DNA of 64,000 nt from Podarcis raffonei (taxonomy: Eukaryota > Chordata > Lepidosauria > Squamata > Lacertidae), in the NCBI RefSeq assembly GCF_027172205.1, contig NC_070604.1, positions 106,661,851-106,725,850 on the forward strand, written 5' to 3'. Shown one piece after another: positions 42,501 through 51,100 of the stretch; position 1 is the first letter of the stretch; the number at the start of each line of letters is the position of its first letter. Made by a program: the position numbers and the translations under genes. The notes beneath the pieces were generated by a model that saw only the letters and a program-made list of their open reading frames with translations, searched no databases and was not told the DNA's origin.

Positions 42501-43842
42501 AGTCACCAGGTTCACAGGCTTCAGTGCCTGTGATTTCTGAGGGTCCCCGTGTTGCCGCAGCGGCAAGACCCGGATCCTGCGGAGCCGATTCCCTCCGGAG
42601 CTCGGAGGGAATCCGCTATTAGCCGATGGCGCTAACCCAGAAGTCCCTGGTGAATAATCTTTCTTTAGTCGATTTAAAAGTTTGGTTTTTTTATCACCCT
42701 TGATCCTTATGTTTACTGGGATGGTTGGCAATGGATGATATGAACTAGCCTTATCAGGGTAGAATTACAACAATACAGTATTACATAAATAAAAGAGTAA
42801 TCAATAGAACACCCCAAAAACATCCCTAGAGGGTTTAGATCAGGAAAGCAATGCATGAGTAGGGCTCACACCTCTTCCTCCAGCCACAGAAGTCCCATGT
42901 CACACCTTAGGTGCACTGCATAATGCTTTCTCTCTGTACTTCCAAGGGTAAATGCATCAACAGGTAAAAGCAGGTCATCTGCCGAGCACCTTGTGAGAAA
43001 TGCACAGAATCTAATCCAGGTGGCTCTTCAGATGTTAAAGGCTGCAGAAGTGGCTTGCGTCAAAGTAAGGAACCTTTTATTTACCTACAAAGCAGGGGTT
43101 TGGGGGTCCTTACATTAAAAAGTCTATGTGGGAGAGGGAAGTGAAACTCTTCCCTCATTTTACCTCGCTGCAATTTGTTGCTTCAAGGCAGGAGTGGCTA
43201 GAGTCTAGACCTTTTTGGTTCACATGGACTACATTCACCCTTGGGCCAGTCATTTTAAACTGGTTTAGATGAACCCATGGTTTCAAGTTGGCTTTAGCCA
43301 CCAGTTCAAATTAACCACATTTTGTCAGTTGTGGCAATGCCACAAGCTTGTGGTTAAGCAAAAGTGGAAGCTTCTGCACCCCTCACAGCTGTGCCAGATG
43401 AGAGTAGTGAAGAGTGTGTGAACTCAAGGTTTGCCTTGGCTTTTCACATCACATTGAACTAAGTGTTTTGATCTTGGGATTTGACATACTCAGGAAAGTG
43501 AGCATTTTCTCACTCATCTCTTTTGTCAACCACCCCGAGATTGTGAATTGTTTTGCCTGCATCTGCTTAATTCTAAAGCCCGTTTCCTGAATGTATTAGT
43601 TTCACTTTCAAACAGCATTACTCTTTCCTTGCTTCGCTTTTCTGCAGGGTTTGCGTCAACCGGCCCCTAATTCAGAAGAAGCCAATGTAGCTGCATTTTG
43701 CAGCAGGTGGAGGAAAAGTCTGTGGTGGCACAGGGCCAAGGAAGCTTTAAATTCAGACAGAGATGAACTGGGACTTCGCAAAAAGGGATCGTGGACCGAA
43801 CCCACATTCACATCCATGACCCAAGAACTATCAGCTCCTTAG
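30359..43842 (+). CDS. Vinculin-family protein, 1448 residues, 7 coding exons
   Basis: Exons: 30359-30564, 31702-31885, 35030-38308, 39287-39478, 40204-40376, 42947-43064, 43648-43842. All junctions are GT-AG, all phases fit, and the sum is 4347 nt with no internal stop. The N-terminus (MEPFSLYDITAVVYTKSTER) aligns with the vinculin D1 head. DDALVRKIIQAAHWL matches vinculin DEAEVRKIIRVCKGIL. The C-terminal five-helix tail is clear: AKNCLDERCATELL against vinculin AKQCTDKRIRTNLL, TISYQLSIVSRVNA against TISTQLKILSTVKA, and EHLVRNAQNLIQ against EMLVHNAQNLMQ. The middle (about 270-1220) is helical with a Ser-rich stretch near 660-700. It is longer than vinculin, alpha-catenin or catulin. Actin or adhesion binding is inferred from family. 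It is probably a diverged vinculin paralogue; I cannot name it. Confidence 0.9.
30955..31520 (+). mobile_element. CR1/L2-type LINE 3' fragment split by a solo LTR
   Basis: Encodes LRDRLSRYAPW-like words, then after the insert [20 protein letters not shown] and LFRQAFG. Same family as 14789-15437. It lies in the vinculin-like intron between exons 1 and 2. Confidence 0.7.
31053..31311. mobile_element. Solo LTR fossil, 259 bp
   Basis: Starts TGTTAAG and ends ATAACA (TG...CA form), with a 5-base target duplication AATAA at 31048-31052 and 31312-31316. It sits inside a LINE whose two halves rejoin across it. It has a TATA-like GCTTATATAGCG. No internal region remains. Family not certain; a small Ty3/gypsy- or ERV-type LTR fits. 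Confidence 0.7.
31702..31885 (+). CDS. Vinculin-like exon, residues 69-130
   Basis: Encodes LAEESDDEVLKREMAPAAES to ILMETIK. VLKREMAPA matches vinculin ILKRDMPPA. The acceptor is ttctag and the donor is gtatga. It ends in phase 0. Confidence 0.88.
32318..33388 (+). mobile_element. L1 LINE ORF2 C-terminal fragment, interrupted
   Basis: Encodes RFVWQGKKPRIKFKIL..., KERGGFALPDF, and later [20 protein letters not shown], the L1 ORF2 C-terminal Cys/His segment. It is interrupted by an ATT-tailed piece (about 32840-32910) and ended by the MITE at 33389. At least one frame break. It lies in the intron before the giant exon. Confidence 0.75.
33389..33631. mobile_element. Tigger-like MITE inside an L1 fragment
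   Basis: CAAGTGGTACCTCAGGTTAC to ACTTAACCCGAGGTACCACT. Common subfamily, inserted directly in L1 coding sequence. Confidence 0.82.
34396..34765 (-). mobile_element. Bov-B (RTE) LINE 3' fragment
   Basis: The plus strand carries TAGTCGTTTAGTTGTGTCCG and ACTCTTCGTGAGCCCATGGA, the hallmark Bov-B end. The minus strand encodes SILKEISPECSLEGQILKLR and GYLMRREDSLEKTLMLGKM, its RT C-terminus. Truncated. Bov-B is known for transfer between squamates and ruminants. Confidence 0.88.
35030..38308 (+). CDS. Vinculin-like giant exon, residues 131-1223
   Basis: One uninterrupted 1093-codon exon between tttactag and gtaaga. It covers the rest of the head and the whole middle of the protein, a span that vinculin and alpha-catenin genes divide among many exons. 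Amphipathic helices continue throughout. A Ser-rich low-complexity stretch (residues about 660-700) is the only obvious linker; no proline-rich hinge like that of vinculin is seen. Confidence 0.92.
39287..39478 (+). CDS. Vinculin-like exon, residues 1224-1287
   Basis: Encodes PREDPQSGFKLSHSERNLKA to MAKFLKRKGPIT. The first half is polar and probably disordered. The second half opens the tail bundle: MSYMAKFLKRKGPIT resembles the RGKGPL turn of alpha-catenins. The donor is gtactt, a weak but usable site. Confidence 0.87.
39896..40030. repeat. Palindromic MITE-like element (AACTACAACTCCCA)
   Basis: CATCCAGATGTTGTTGAACT then ACAACTCCCACC is mirrored by GGGAGTTGTAGTTCAGCAAC then ATCCGGAGG. Same family as 369-475. 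It lies in the vinculin-like gene's fourth intron. Confidence 0.6.
40204..40376 (+). CDS. Vinculin-like exon, actin-binding tail helices
   Basis: Encodes TKEQLISCAAQIISGGEALV to TISYQLSIVS. This is the best-conserved part: AKNCLDERCATELL and TISYQL match the vinculin tail. The acceptor is catttag and the donor is gtaact. Confidence 0.9.
40732..42666 (-). mobile_element. Half-L1 (HAL1-like) element with 18-bp target duplication
   Basis: The element spans 40750-42648. The perfect duplication GGTGAATAATCTTTCTTT lies at 40732-40749 and 42649-42666. Minus strand order: GC-rich 5' UTR of about 800 bases, an ORF1-like frame (41843 to 41214, 209 residues, MAEGGKIQAKLDRVFLLLGK, coiled coil), a 3' UTR, AATAAA and an A-rich tail. 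There is no ORF2. It lies antisense in the vinculin-like intron 5. Confidence 0.85.
41214..41843 (-). CDS. L1 ORF1-like frame within the half-L1
   Basis: 209 residues, open. The N-terminal half is a predicted coiled coil (KLDRVFLLLGKLQGQIDVLA then TNVATLDLTVNKFIEF). The second half (YWMMKICFELKIEEWRDLLM) is where an L1 ORF1 RRM would begin, but a full RNA-binding C-terminus is not obvious. It belongs to the mobile element, not a host gene. Confidence 0.6.
   Translation of the reverse strand: MAEGGKIQAKLDRVFLLLGKLQGQIDVLATNVATLDLTVNKFIEFDKDLTHEVHAAGQEEKLERFESVEKEIYLVSEEKEGGDVMLQMTKESQRPDMMATKENKYWMMKICFELKIEEWRDLLMWRSEDLWITNLIKVKVGAFGTFGLKRSKKQDSGSTFKYGGLAGRNMDPIGTELLRDLVFNIKDYQKNRQRGIERELRASDVRSPG
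42947..43064 (+). CDS. Vinculin-like exon, last tail helix
   Basis: Encodes VNASTGKSRSSAEHLVRNAQ through NLIQVALQMLKAAEVACVK. It matches the final long helix of the vinculin tail. The acceptor is ttccaag and the donor is gtaagg. Its phase agrees with both neighbours. Confidence 0.88.
43648..43842 (+). CDS. Vinculin-like terminal exon with stop
   Basis: The acceptor is tctgcag. It encodes 64 residues and TAG. The segment RWRKSLWWHRAK resembles the vinculin C-terminal arm (RWVRKTPWYQ), but the protein runs about 36 residues further to TQELSAP. The extension has no match I recognise. Confidence 0.82.
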   Translation, partial: GLRQPAPNSEEANVAAFCSRWRKSLWWHRAKEALNSDRDELGLRKKGSWTEPTFTSMTQELSAP

Positions 43843-45232
43843 TCAGAACTGCTCTAAATCTAAATGCTTTGCTGTTTCTGGCCAGAGCCAGGTTACTGAC
43901 ATTGGTTATGCTCCAACTTGTGGAAAGAGACATCACACTCAGAATAATTTAGTCTGCCCATTATAGTTGCTGTGGACGTAGTGCCCAAGTTCAATGCACA
44001 AATGTACTCGCCGCTATGGTCACAATTATTTACATGCTTAGCTGTTGCCTATCTTCAAAGTTGCAACTCTGCCCTTGTCTTTCAATATGCCTATCTTTGT
44101 TTCAGATGGCTTCAACTTCACTACCATTCACCCCCCCATGTCAGGTAGTAGAAAGAATACCAAAGTTGGGAGACATGGGTTCAAACCCCTGCTTGGCCAT
44201 GACTCTCACTATATCTCAGGCTAACGTACCACACAGGGTTATTGTGGGTAGGAGGAAATGACCAGGCAGTCCAACAAGTATATACACCTTAGGAGGGAAG
44301 GGGGAGAAAGTAGATAAAATCTACAATGCAGATTTCCCAGCCTTTTAGCAGTCCATGAAAAGTCAAGAGATTTTCACTCTTTTTTAATTTGTTAAAAATG
44401 TCAGACACATGAGTATATGTTACTGTCATTACATATCAATACAAAAAAGCAATACAAATTAAGCAGTTGAATACAAAAATACATTGAATACATGAACACC
44501 ACAATGTGCCAGCACTAAATGAGAATAATGTATACATGAAAAAAGTAAATACATTTTTACACATACAACTTATGAATTTTCTACTTAGAAATGTTTTAGC
44601 TGTGTCCTTTGCAAGTTCTTCTATATACAGCATAGAATAAAATACTTTAAAAATGCTTCAGTTCCTCAATATGTAATACAGTATCTTTTAGGCTATGAGT
44701 ATCAATTCATGAATAAAAAATGATGCTGTGTCAACGCTCAGAAAAGATCAATTCTTTTTGAATTTTACTTAGCAAGTTGGACTTGATAGATCAGATAATT
44801 GTCATTTTAAATAGTGTCTCTCACAGTAATGTACATTATATTGCTTGAACCTATACAATCTTACAAAAGTGGCAAACATTCTCTAAATGTTGATTTTGAA
44901 AAGACACATTACACATATACAAGTCTTCAAATTGAATCCTTAATGATTATTTACAATGAAAGTGCTTATTTCAGATCTAACATGATATACCTATTTTTAT
45001 TTTTAAAAAACAGATCAATGATTAGTCTCCCTGAAATGTGAAAATTATATAGAAAATACCAACTTGGCAAACACTATAGCATACTGTGTTACGGCATGTG
45101 GTTCTGAAAATAGCAGCCCAAATGTGTTTCTGGTTATAATTTAAAAATAAATAAAGCATAGAGGTAAATCAGTTACAAAATCGCAGAAACCTGCATTATT
45201 CACAATGGTAAAAAGTCTTCATAAACACACAG
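43843..45232. other. Tail-to-tail 3' ends of the vinculin-like gene (+) and ZC3H6 (-)
   Basis: No gene or clear interspersed repeat is visible. From about 44340 the block is AT-rich and looks like a long 3' UTR. A plus-strand AATAAA lies at 44636-44641 for the vinculin-like gene and another near 45150. On the minus strand an AATAAA lies at 44996-45001 for ZC3H6. The two 3' UTRs may nearly touch or overlap. Confidence 0.5.
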
Positions 45233-46710
45233 CTAACAAAAAGGTGAAGCCGTTGGGTCAAAAGTCTTGAAAACATCTTTCAGTGATTTGTCATCGGATT
45301 CCCCATTTGGATCACTCTCTGACGTTTGACTGATTTGCCCAGGCTGCCTTACAGGCCTCTGATCACTGTACTGTGGTCTGATTAACCCAGACAAAGCCTG
45401 GATGGGAAGGTTGTGTACTGCTGGAGCAGCACTGGAGTGTTTAGCCTGAGATTTACTGCCCACTTTATCTGGAATGGCTTCTCCAGATGTTTCCAGGCAT
45501 TTTTCTATGTGCAGGGATGTTTTTTGAGGCAACTGTTCTTCTGAGAGCGTAGCTTCATTTTGGCCAGCATTTTTCAAAATACCCTTTTTCAGGTTCTCTC
45601 CATTCTCCCCTGAATTAACTGGAGAGGGGTCTGATGGAGTGTGATTTCTTGGATCATACAAGCTAATGCCACTTAATAACGAGCTAGGGGTGCCCAGTTT
45701 AGCAGTGGCAGATGACAGCTTAGGTGCATATGGGGGTAACGCATCCGAATCAGAATGAAAGGCTGCAGCTTCTGAGGACTGTGATGTACCAGTGCTGGAT
45801 TTGGCTAACCTGGGGTCAGTCTTTGGAGGCAAAAAGTCCTTCACTACTGCATGGTGAGAGTCTGTACTGGATGGTCTGTGGAGCCTGGGATCAATTGTTT
45901 TCTGCAAGCGAGGGTCTCCCAATTTGCTTGTGCTGCCAGGATGAGAATCTGTAGAGTGGTCCAAAGAGACACTTCTGTTTGCTAAATGTGTACTATTTTT
46001 TGCTTTTGCTGCTAATCTCGGGTCAGATGGTATTGTACTTGGGATGGGATCACTTTTGATATTCCGTAATTGATTAAATCGTTGGTCAGCTATAAGTGGA
46101 GGAAGGGGTAAGTTGATTGAAGATACTGGGTCTGGTTTCGGCAAAGGTACTGGGAGTAAATCTTCAGGAGCCCATACAATATGCTTAGCAAAGTTGGGTT
46201 TGCTCAGAACAATGTCCATTTTAATATGGCTGAATTGCCTAAGCTGAGATCTTGGATCCCGTAGTATTACTCCAGGCAGAGGTTCCAATGGTATTAAGAA
46301 AGCTCTCTCTCTCAGCTCCCGTTCTCCATCCTCTTCTTCCTCCTCTAATCCTTTTTGCACAGTCTTGACACCAGGGTTTGCTCCACTAGCAGATGAACCA
46401 GCATGACTGCTTTCGCTGCTCTTTAAAATTCTAGGATCTCGTGCAAGTCTTGGATCCAAGGTTCCTGTCTCTGATGGTTTTCTAGCATTTGATCTTGAAG
46501 CTGATCTTAGCCTGGGATCAACAGCTTGGCTTCCTTGACCTCGCTCTTTAGCAAGTCTTGGGTCAGTAGGCATAACACGAAGCTGTTGGTCTGCTGCCTG
46601 CTGCTGCTGTTTCCTTAATGTCTCACTTTGTTTCTTTAAGGTCTTTAATATTGATTTAACACTGCTTCCTTCTTCCTCTTCACTACTGGAGTACCAGTTT
46701 ACGTTATCAT
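45233..46710 (-). CDS. ZC3H6: ZC3H6 last exon: DPRL-repeat C-terminus
   Basis: Encodes 491 residues and TAG. It opens [35 protein letters not shown] motifs recur through it, [20 protein letters not shown] and [20 protein letters not shown] are conserved, and it ends DPTASPFC. The acceptor ttttctag places the start at 46710. Confidence 0.96.
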
Positions 46711-48148
46711 CTAGAAAAAGACAAGACACCATACAAATTTCAGTAGCCATAGTATATATTTTCTATCCTAAGATAAACAAAACAGAATTTCCCAAATAGT
46801 ATTGGGAATTCTTTTAATAAAACCAGATTATGAAAAAGAAAGGAATTCTAATTTCCTATTAGGATGACAAATATAGCAGGAAGTGAGTGGGGGAAATTAT
46901 TTAACCATAGTCTGTTGCCATCTCTTAGCTTATGTCAGCGATATTTATTTTATTTATTAAATATGTATATTGCCCTTCATCTGAAGAGCATAGGTTCACA
47001 ACATAAAAATGCAAAATGAGAACACAAAATACATAATAAAAACAAGAACAAAAGCAAAGCAATAACTTTCCTCCCACAAACACCTTTAAAGGGATATAGA
47101 ATGTTAATTAGCCATAAGTCTGTTTAAAGAGAAACATTTTTGCCTGGTACCTAAAGATATGCAATGAAGGCACCAGGCAAGCCTCTCTGGGGAAAGCATT
47201 CCATAAACTGCAGAAAAGCCAATGCAGAAAAGGCCCATTCTCATGTTGCCATCCTCTGGACCTCTCATGGAGGAGGCACACAAAGAAGAACCTCAGATGA
47301 TGATTGAAGGGTCTGGTTTGGTTCATATAGGGAGAGATGGTCCTTGAGGTATTGTGGTCCTGAGCCAGTCCATAGAATCATAGAATTATGAAGTTGGAAA
47401 GTAGCACAAGGGTCAACCAACCCCTGCAATGCAGGAATCTTTTGCCCAACATGAGGCTTGAACCTGAGATTAACAGTCTCATGATCCACTAATTTGAGCT
47501 ATGCTTCTCACTTAATGCTTTATCAAAACCAGCACTTTGAATATGCTCAAACCCTCTTGCCCCAGTGAGGAATCTGGCCACCAAATTCTGCACTAGCTGA
47601 AGTTTCTGAATCATCTTCAGAGGCAGCCCTACATATAACACACTGCAGTAATCTAACTCTAGTCACTCACCTTTCAGATCTAAGTTTAGCTCAGTGCTAC
47701 AGTGCTTGGATGAGAATAAAGTCTGGATACTGGGACAGAATAATCTAGCTCAGAATACTCTGTTACTGGGAGAGGGAAACCACTGCCTCCTTCTATAGCA
47801 GCTTCAAGAAGAAATATCTGTACGACTGAACTTATAATTCACCTCTCCATATCACTCTCTGTTCCATTTTACAGAGCAAAACACTAGCTCTGCTAAGGAT
47901 TGAATGCACCTTCATTTCTTTGTTCTCATGAACTTCTGCCATTTCTATATGTACCTTTTCCTTTTATACCAACTATTTACATAATCAATTTTCTTCTTGG
48001 CTGCTGAAACTGGAACAAGAGTTTCATTTAGCAGTTATAGGTTTTGCAGAATACAGACACCTCCTTCTGCAGAGGGCCTACAATATGTTGTAAGCAGCCC
48101 AGAGTGGCTGGGGAAAGGCAGCCAGATGGGTAGGGTATAAATAATAAA

Positions 48149-48192
<44 letters not shown>

Positions 48193-51100
48193 GAAGCAAC
48201 TCTGTTACTGTGAGTTTTGCAGGTGGGTGGATAAACTGACTCATCTCCATAAGGGCCCCAGTACCCCTTCCTTGGATCAAACTGGATTCTTCAATGTGTG
48301 AAAGTAACTTTAGTAAAAGTTGCAAGGAAATTAAACACCAGTAGGAAGTAAACTAAACTCTTCACTAACATTTGGAAACAGCAAATGCACACAACTATGT
48401 TACAACATGTTATTTTAAAAGTGCAGAATGTGACAATACCTTCTTCTCTACTCAGTGATCTCTGACACTGATTGCTCATTTGCTCTCCGTCGTCTTGTTG
48501 TTTTTGACTAAGCCTTACAAAAAGGGCTTTCTGCATTGCAGGAAGAAAATCTGGTACATTAATAGCTGAACTGTGGCCTGCTGCTGTAGCACAGTCTGAC
48601 TCGTACTCATTGCCACTGTTATGTGAATCTGAAGACATGTGGTGTGGCTGATGATCTGCAAATTCTCCTTGCCACGCACCATCTACATTGACAGTATTAC
48701 AAACAATTAGTATTTATCCTCAACTTAAGTTAAACAGAAATTACAAAGAAATGTTAAGTACTATTTGATGAGATCTCTATAAAAGCCATCAAGGTGGCAC
48801 ATGAAGGGGTGGGGCTATACATATAAGAGGCTTAATTCTAGGGGGCAGAGGACAGGTTTACTTTCTCACATGCAAACGGGCCTCATCAGTTCCTCTCACC
48901 ATCCTCAATGGTGAGTGTGCAAATGCCCTCTAGCAAGCATGGAGTTACCAAGCCTTCCTCCCAATGCTTAAGCTGCAAGGTGGGCAGGGACTGCTAGCTG
49001 TGTGGTGTTCTTGCCACCTCCCTAGTTCCAAAGCTGGGAGGAAGTCAGGGGCAGGGGTGTCCCTTGGGAGCCTTGTGGCCACATCATCAACCTCTATCCC
49101 AAACTGCTCTTATCTGCTCTAGAGCAGGAAAGCCCAGAGTGGGAGGAAGAGGAGGGTTGGTCAGTGGTGCTCAGCATGTCTTCAAGTAGAGGCACCCAAG
49201 CAGCACCATTCCACTGGCCTTTCCCTATGAAGTAGCATCCAAGCCACCACATGTCCCTCTAGGTATGGCCAGAATGCTTATTTGTTTTAGATGCTGCTGC
49301 TAGAAGGCACCTCAAGCACTTAGGAAAGGTCAGGGGGAAGATTGTCAGGCGAAGAGATGGAGACCACTGGAGACTTGTGCACTGAGTAGTTGCTTATGGG
49401 GAAAAGTTAGAAGTATCCTGGAGGGTGGGAAGGCATAATTTATCCTTCGCATCTGATCTAGGGTGTCCTGAGTCCCCCATACAAGAATTCAAGAAGAGGG
49501 TGTGTGCAGAGTATACAGAAGCATACTGCACTTTCAAAAGTCTGTGTTCTCCCCCCCTACACACACATGCACCCCCCATAATGAGTATTTTGGGAATACT
49601 TTTATAAATCTTGAATGAGAAGGGCCCAAGACTAGGTGATTTTGAGTTATACTACAGCTCCCACTCTCATGAGACACAATTGTTTAGTTCTAACTAAGGA
49701 CATAAGATTTATACATTAAAACTTACCACCAGTGTTATTGGTTGTCTGAAAGTTATGTACAGCCTGATGCGAATAGTAATTATCATAGAAATTGGCTGGA
49801 TTCTGAAGGGACTCGTAACAAGTATTTGGGAGCCGTTCACCGGGGATTTGCTGATATGGTGGACCAGGTAGGCAATGATTGTCTCTTGGCATGTTTGCCA
49901 TATGTTCTTGAGCAACTGCACAGCCATATGATGAACCAGGTGGCGTCAAAGGTGGCCCACCCTGCTGTCCATGCATTGGTCCACCGGCTTGACCCTGTGG
50001 TCCTAGGTAACCCGGAGGAACTGGCTGCAAAGGCGGACTCTGCGGCCCTCCTAGACCTATGCAAGGATGCCCAGGAGAACCTGGGAGCCCTGCTGGTCCA
50101 TTATGTCCTGGGCTCGATTCTGTATTATACATATGTGGATCATTTCCTTCAAACTCTGGTCCTGGCGGTGATGTGCTGTTATAGAATGCTGGTGGACTGC
50201 AAGACAGAAAGTTAGGTCAATACCACTTTTATATAAGCATAAACTATAAGCAAGTTATGAGGAGCATAGTGGTCAAGAGTCTGAAAATGGCTACATGCTC
50301 TATTTTGTCAAAATTAGTTTGCTTTCTCTTAGAAGGGAACACTACCATTCAATCTGGTTTTTTCACCAGACCATAAACAGGTGAACTTTGGATTATTACA
50401 AGGAGCATGACTGAAGTCTTCAAATACTTGAGTGCCTAACAAAAAGATGAAAAGCAACTGTTCTCCTTATAAGGAGCTCTTCTTATAAAAGGTAAACATA
50501 TGAAATACAAACATGCGAGATTTGAGACATTCCTTAATACATATATTTTAAATGAGACTGACTGGACAAGCAGTAGTTTTCATTTTTCTGAAAAGGATGT
50601 CAACAATATGCAATTAGTTTTTAAAAATAGGCCAAATTTTAGATCAAAATAGGTAGGCAATAATTACACAAATTTTTCACTAAGGTGTTATTTCAATCAG
50701 ACATACTAGATCTATGCAAGGTTATAAATACAGTTTTAGCTCCTTTCTCCTAAAAAACTTAATGCAGCCTTCTACTTCAGCTGAGAGTGGCAAACTATGC
50801 CTGCCACCACTGTTATATTCTAGGGTCACTGTGCTTGTAACTCTCTCTTTCTCTTTTTAACCAGTCCGGGAAGATTACTATAATGCCATCATTTTCCTGA
50901 ACTTCCTTATTGCCTCATTAAAACCACGCACAACTTTTATACTTCTAATACCTACGTTTTCCCAATCTTGTGGGCTAAATCCACAGTAGGCTTCACAACT
51001 ATCTCAAAGAGAGATGGGATTTTCTTGAATTCACCAGAGGGATCCTGAAAGTTTTCTGCATCTTCCTCAGTAAATGAATACGGCTCTGGTGGGGTTGGCA

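Noticed and set aside
49742-50215. 157-codon plus-strand ORF
   Set aside because: It is the antisense of ZC3H6 exon 10, which is the real coding strand by splice sites and homology.
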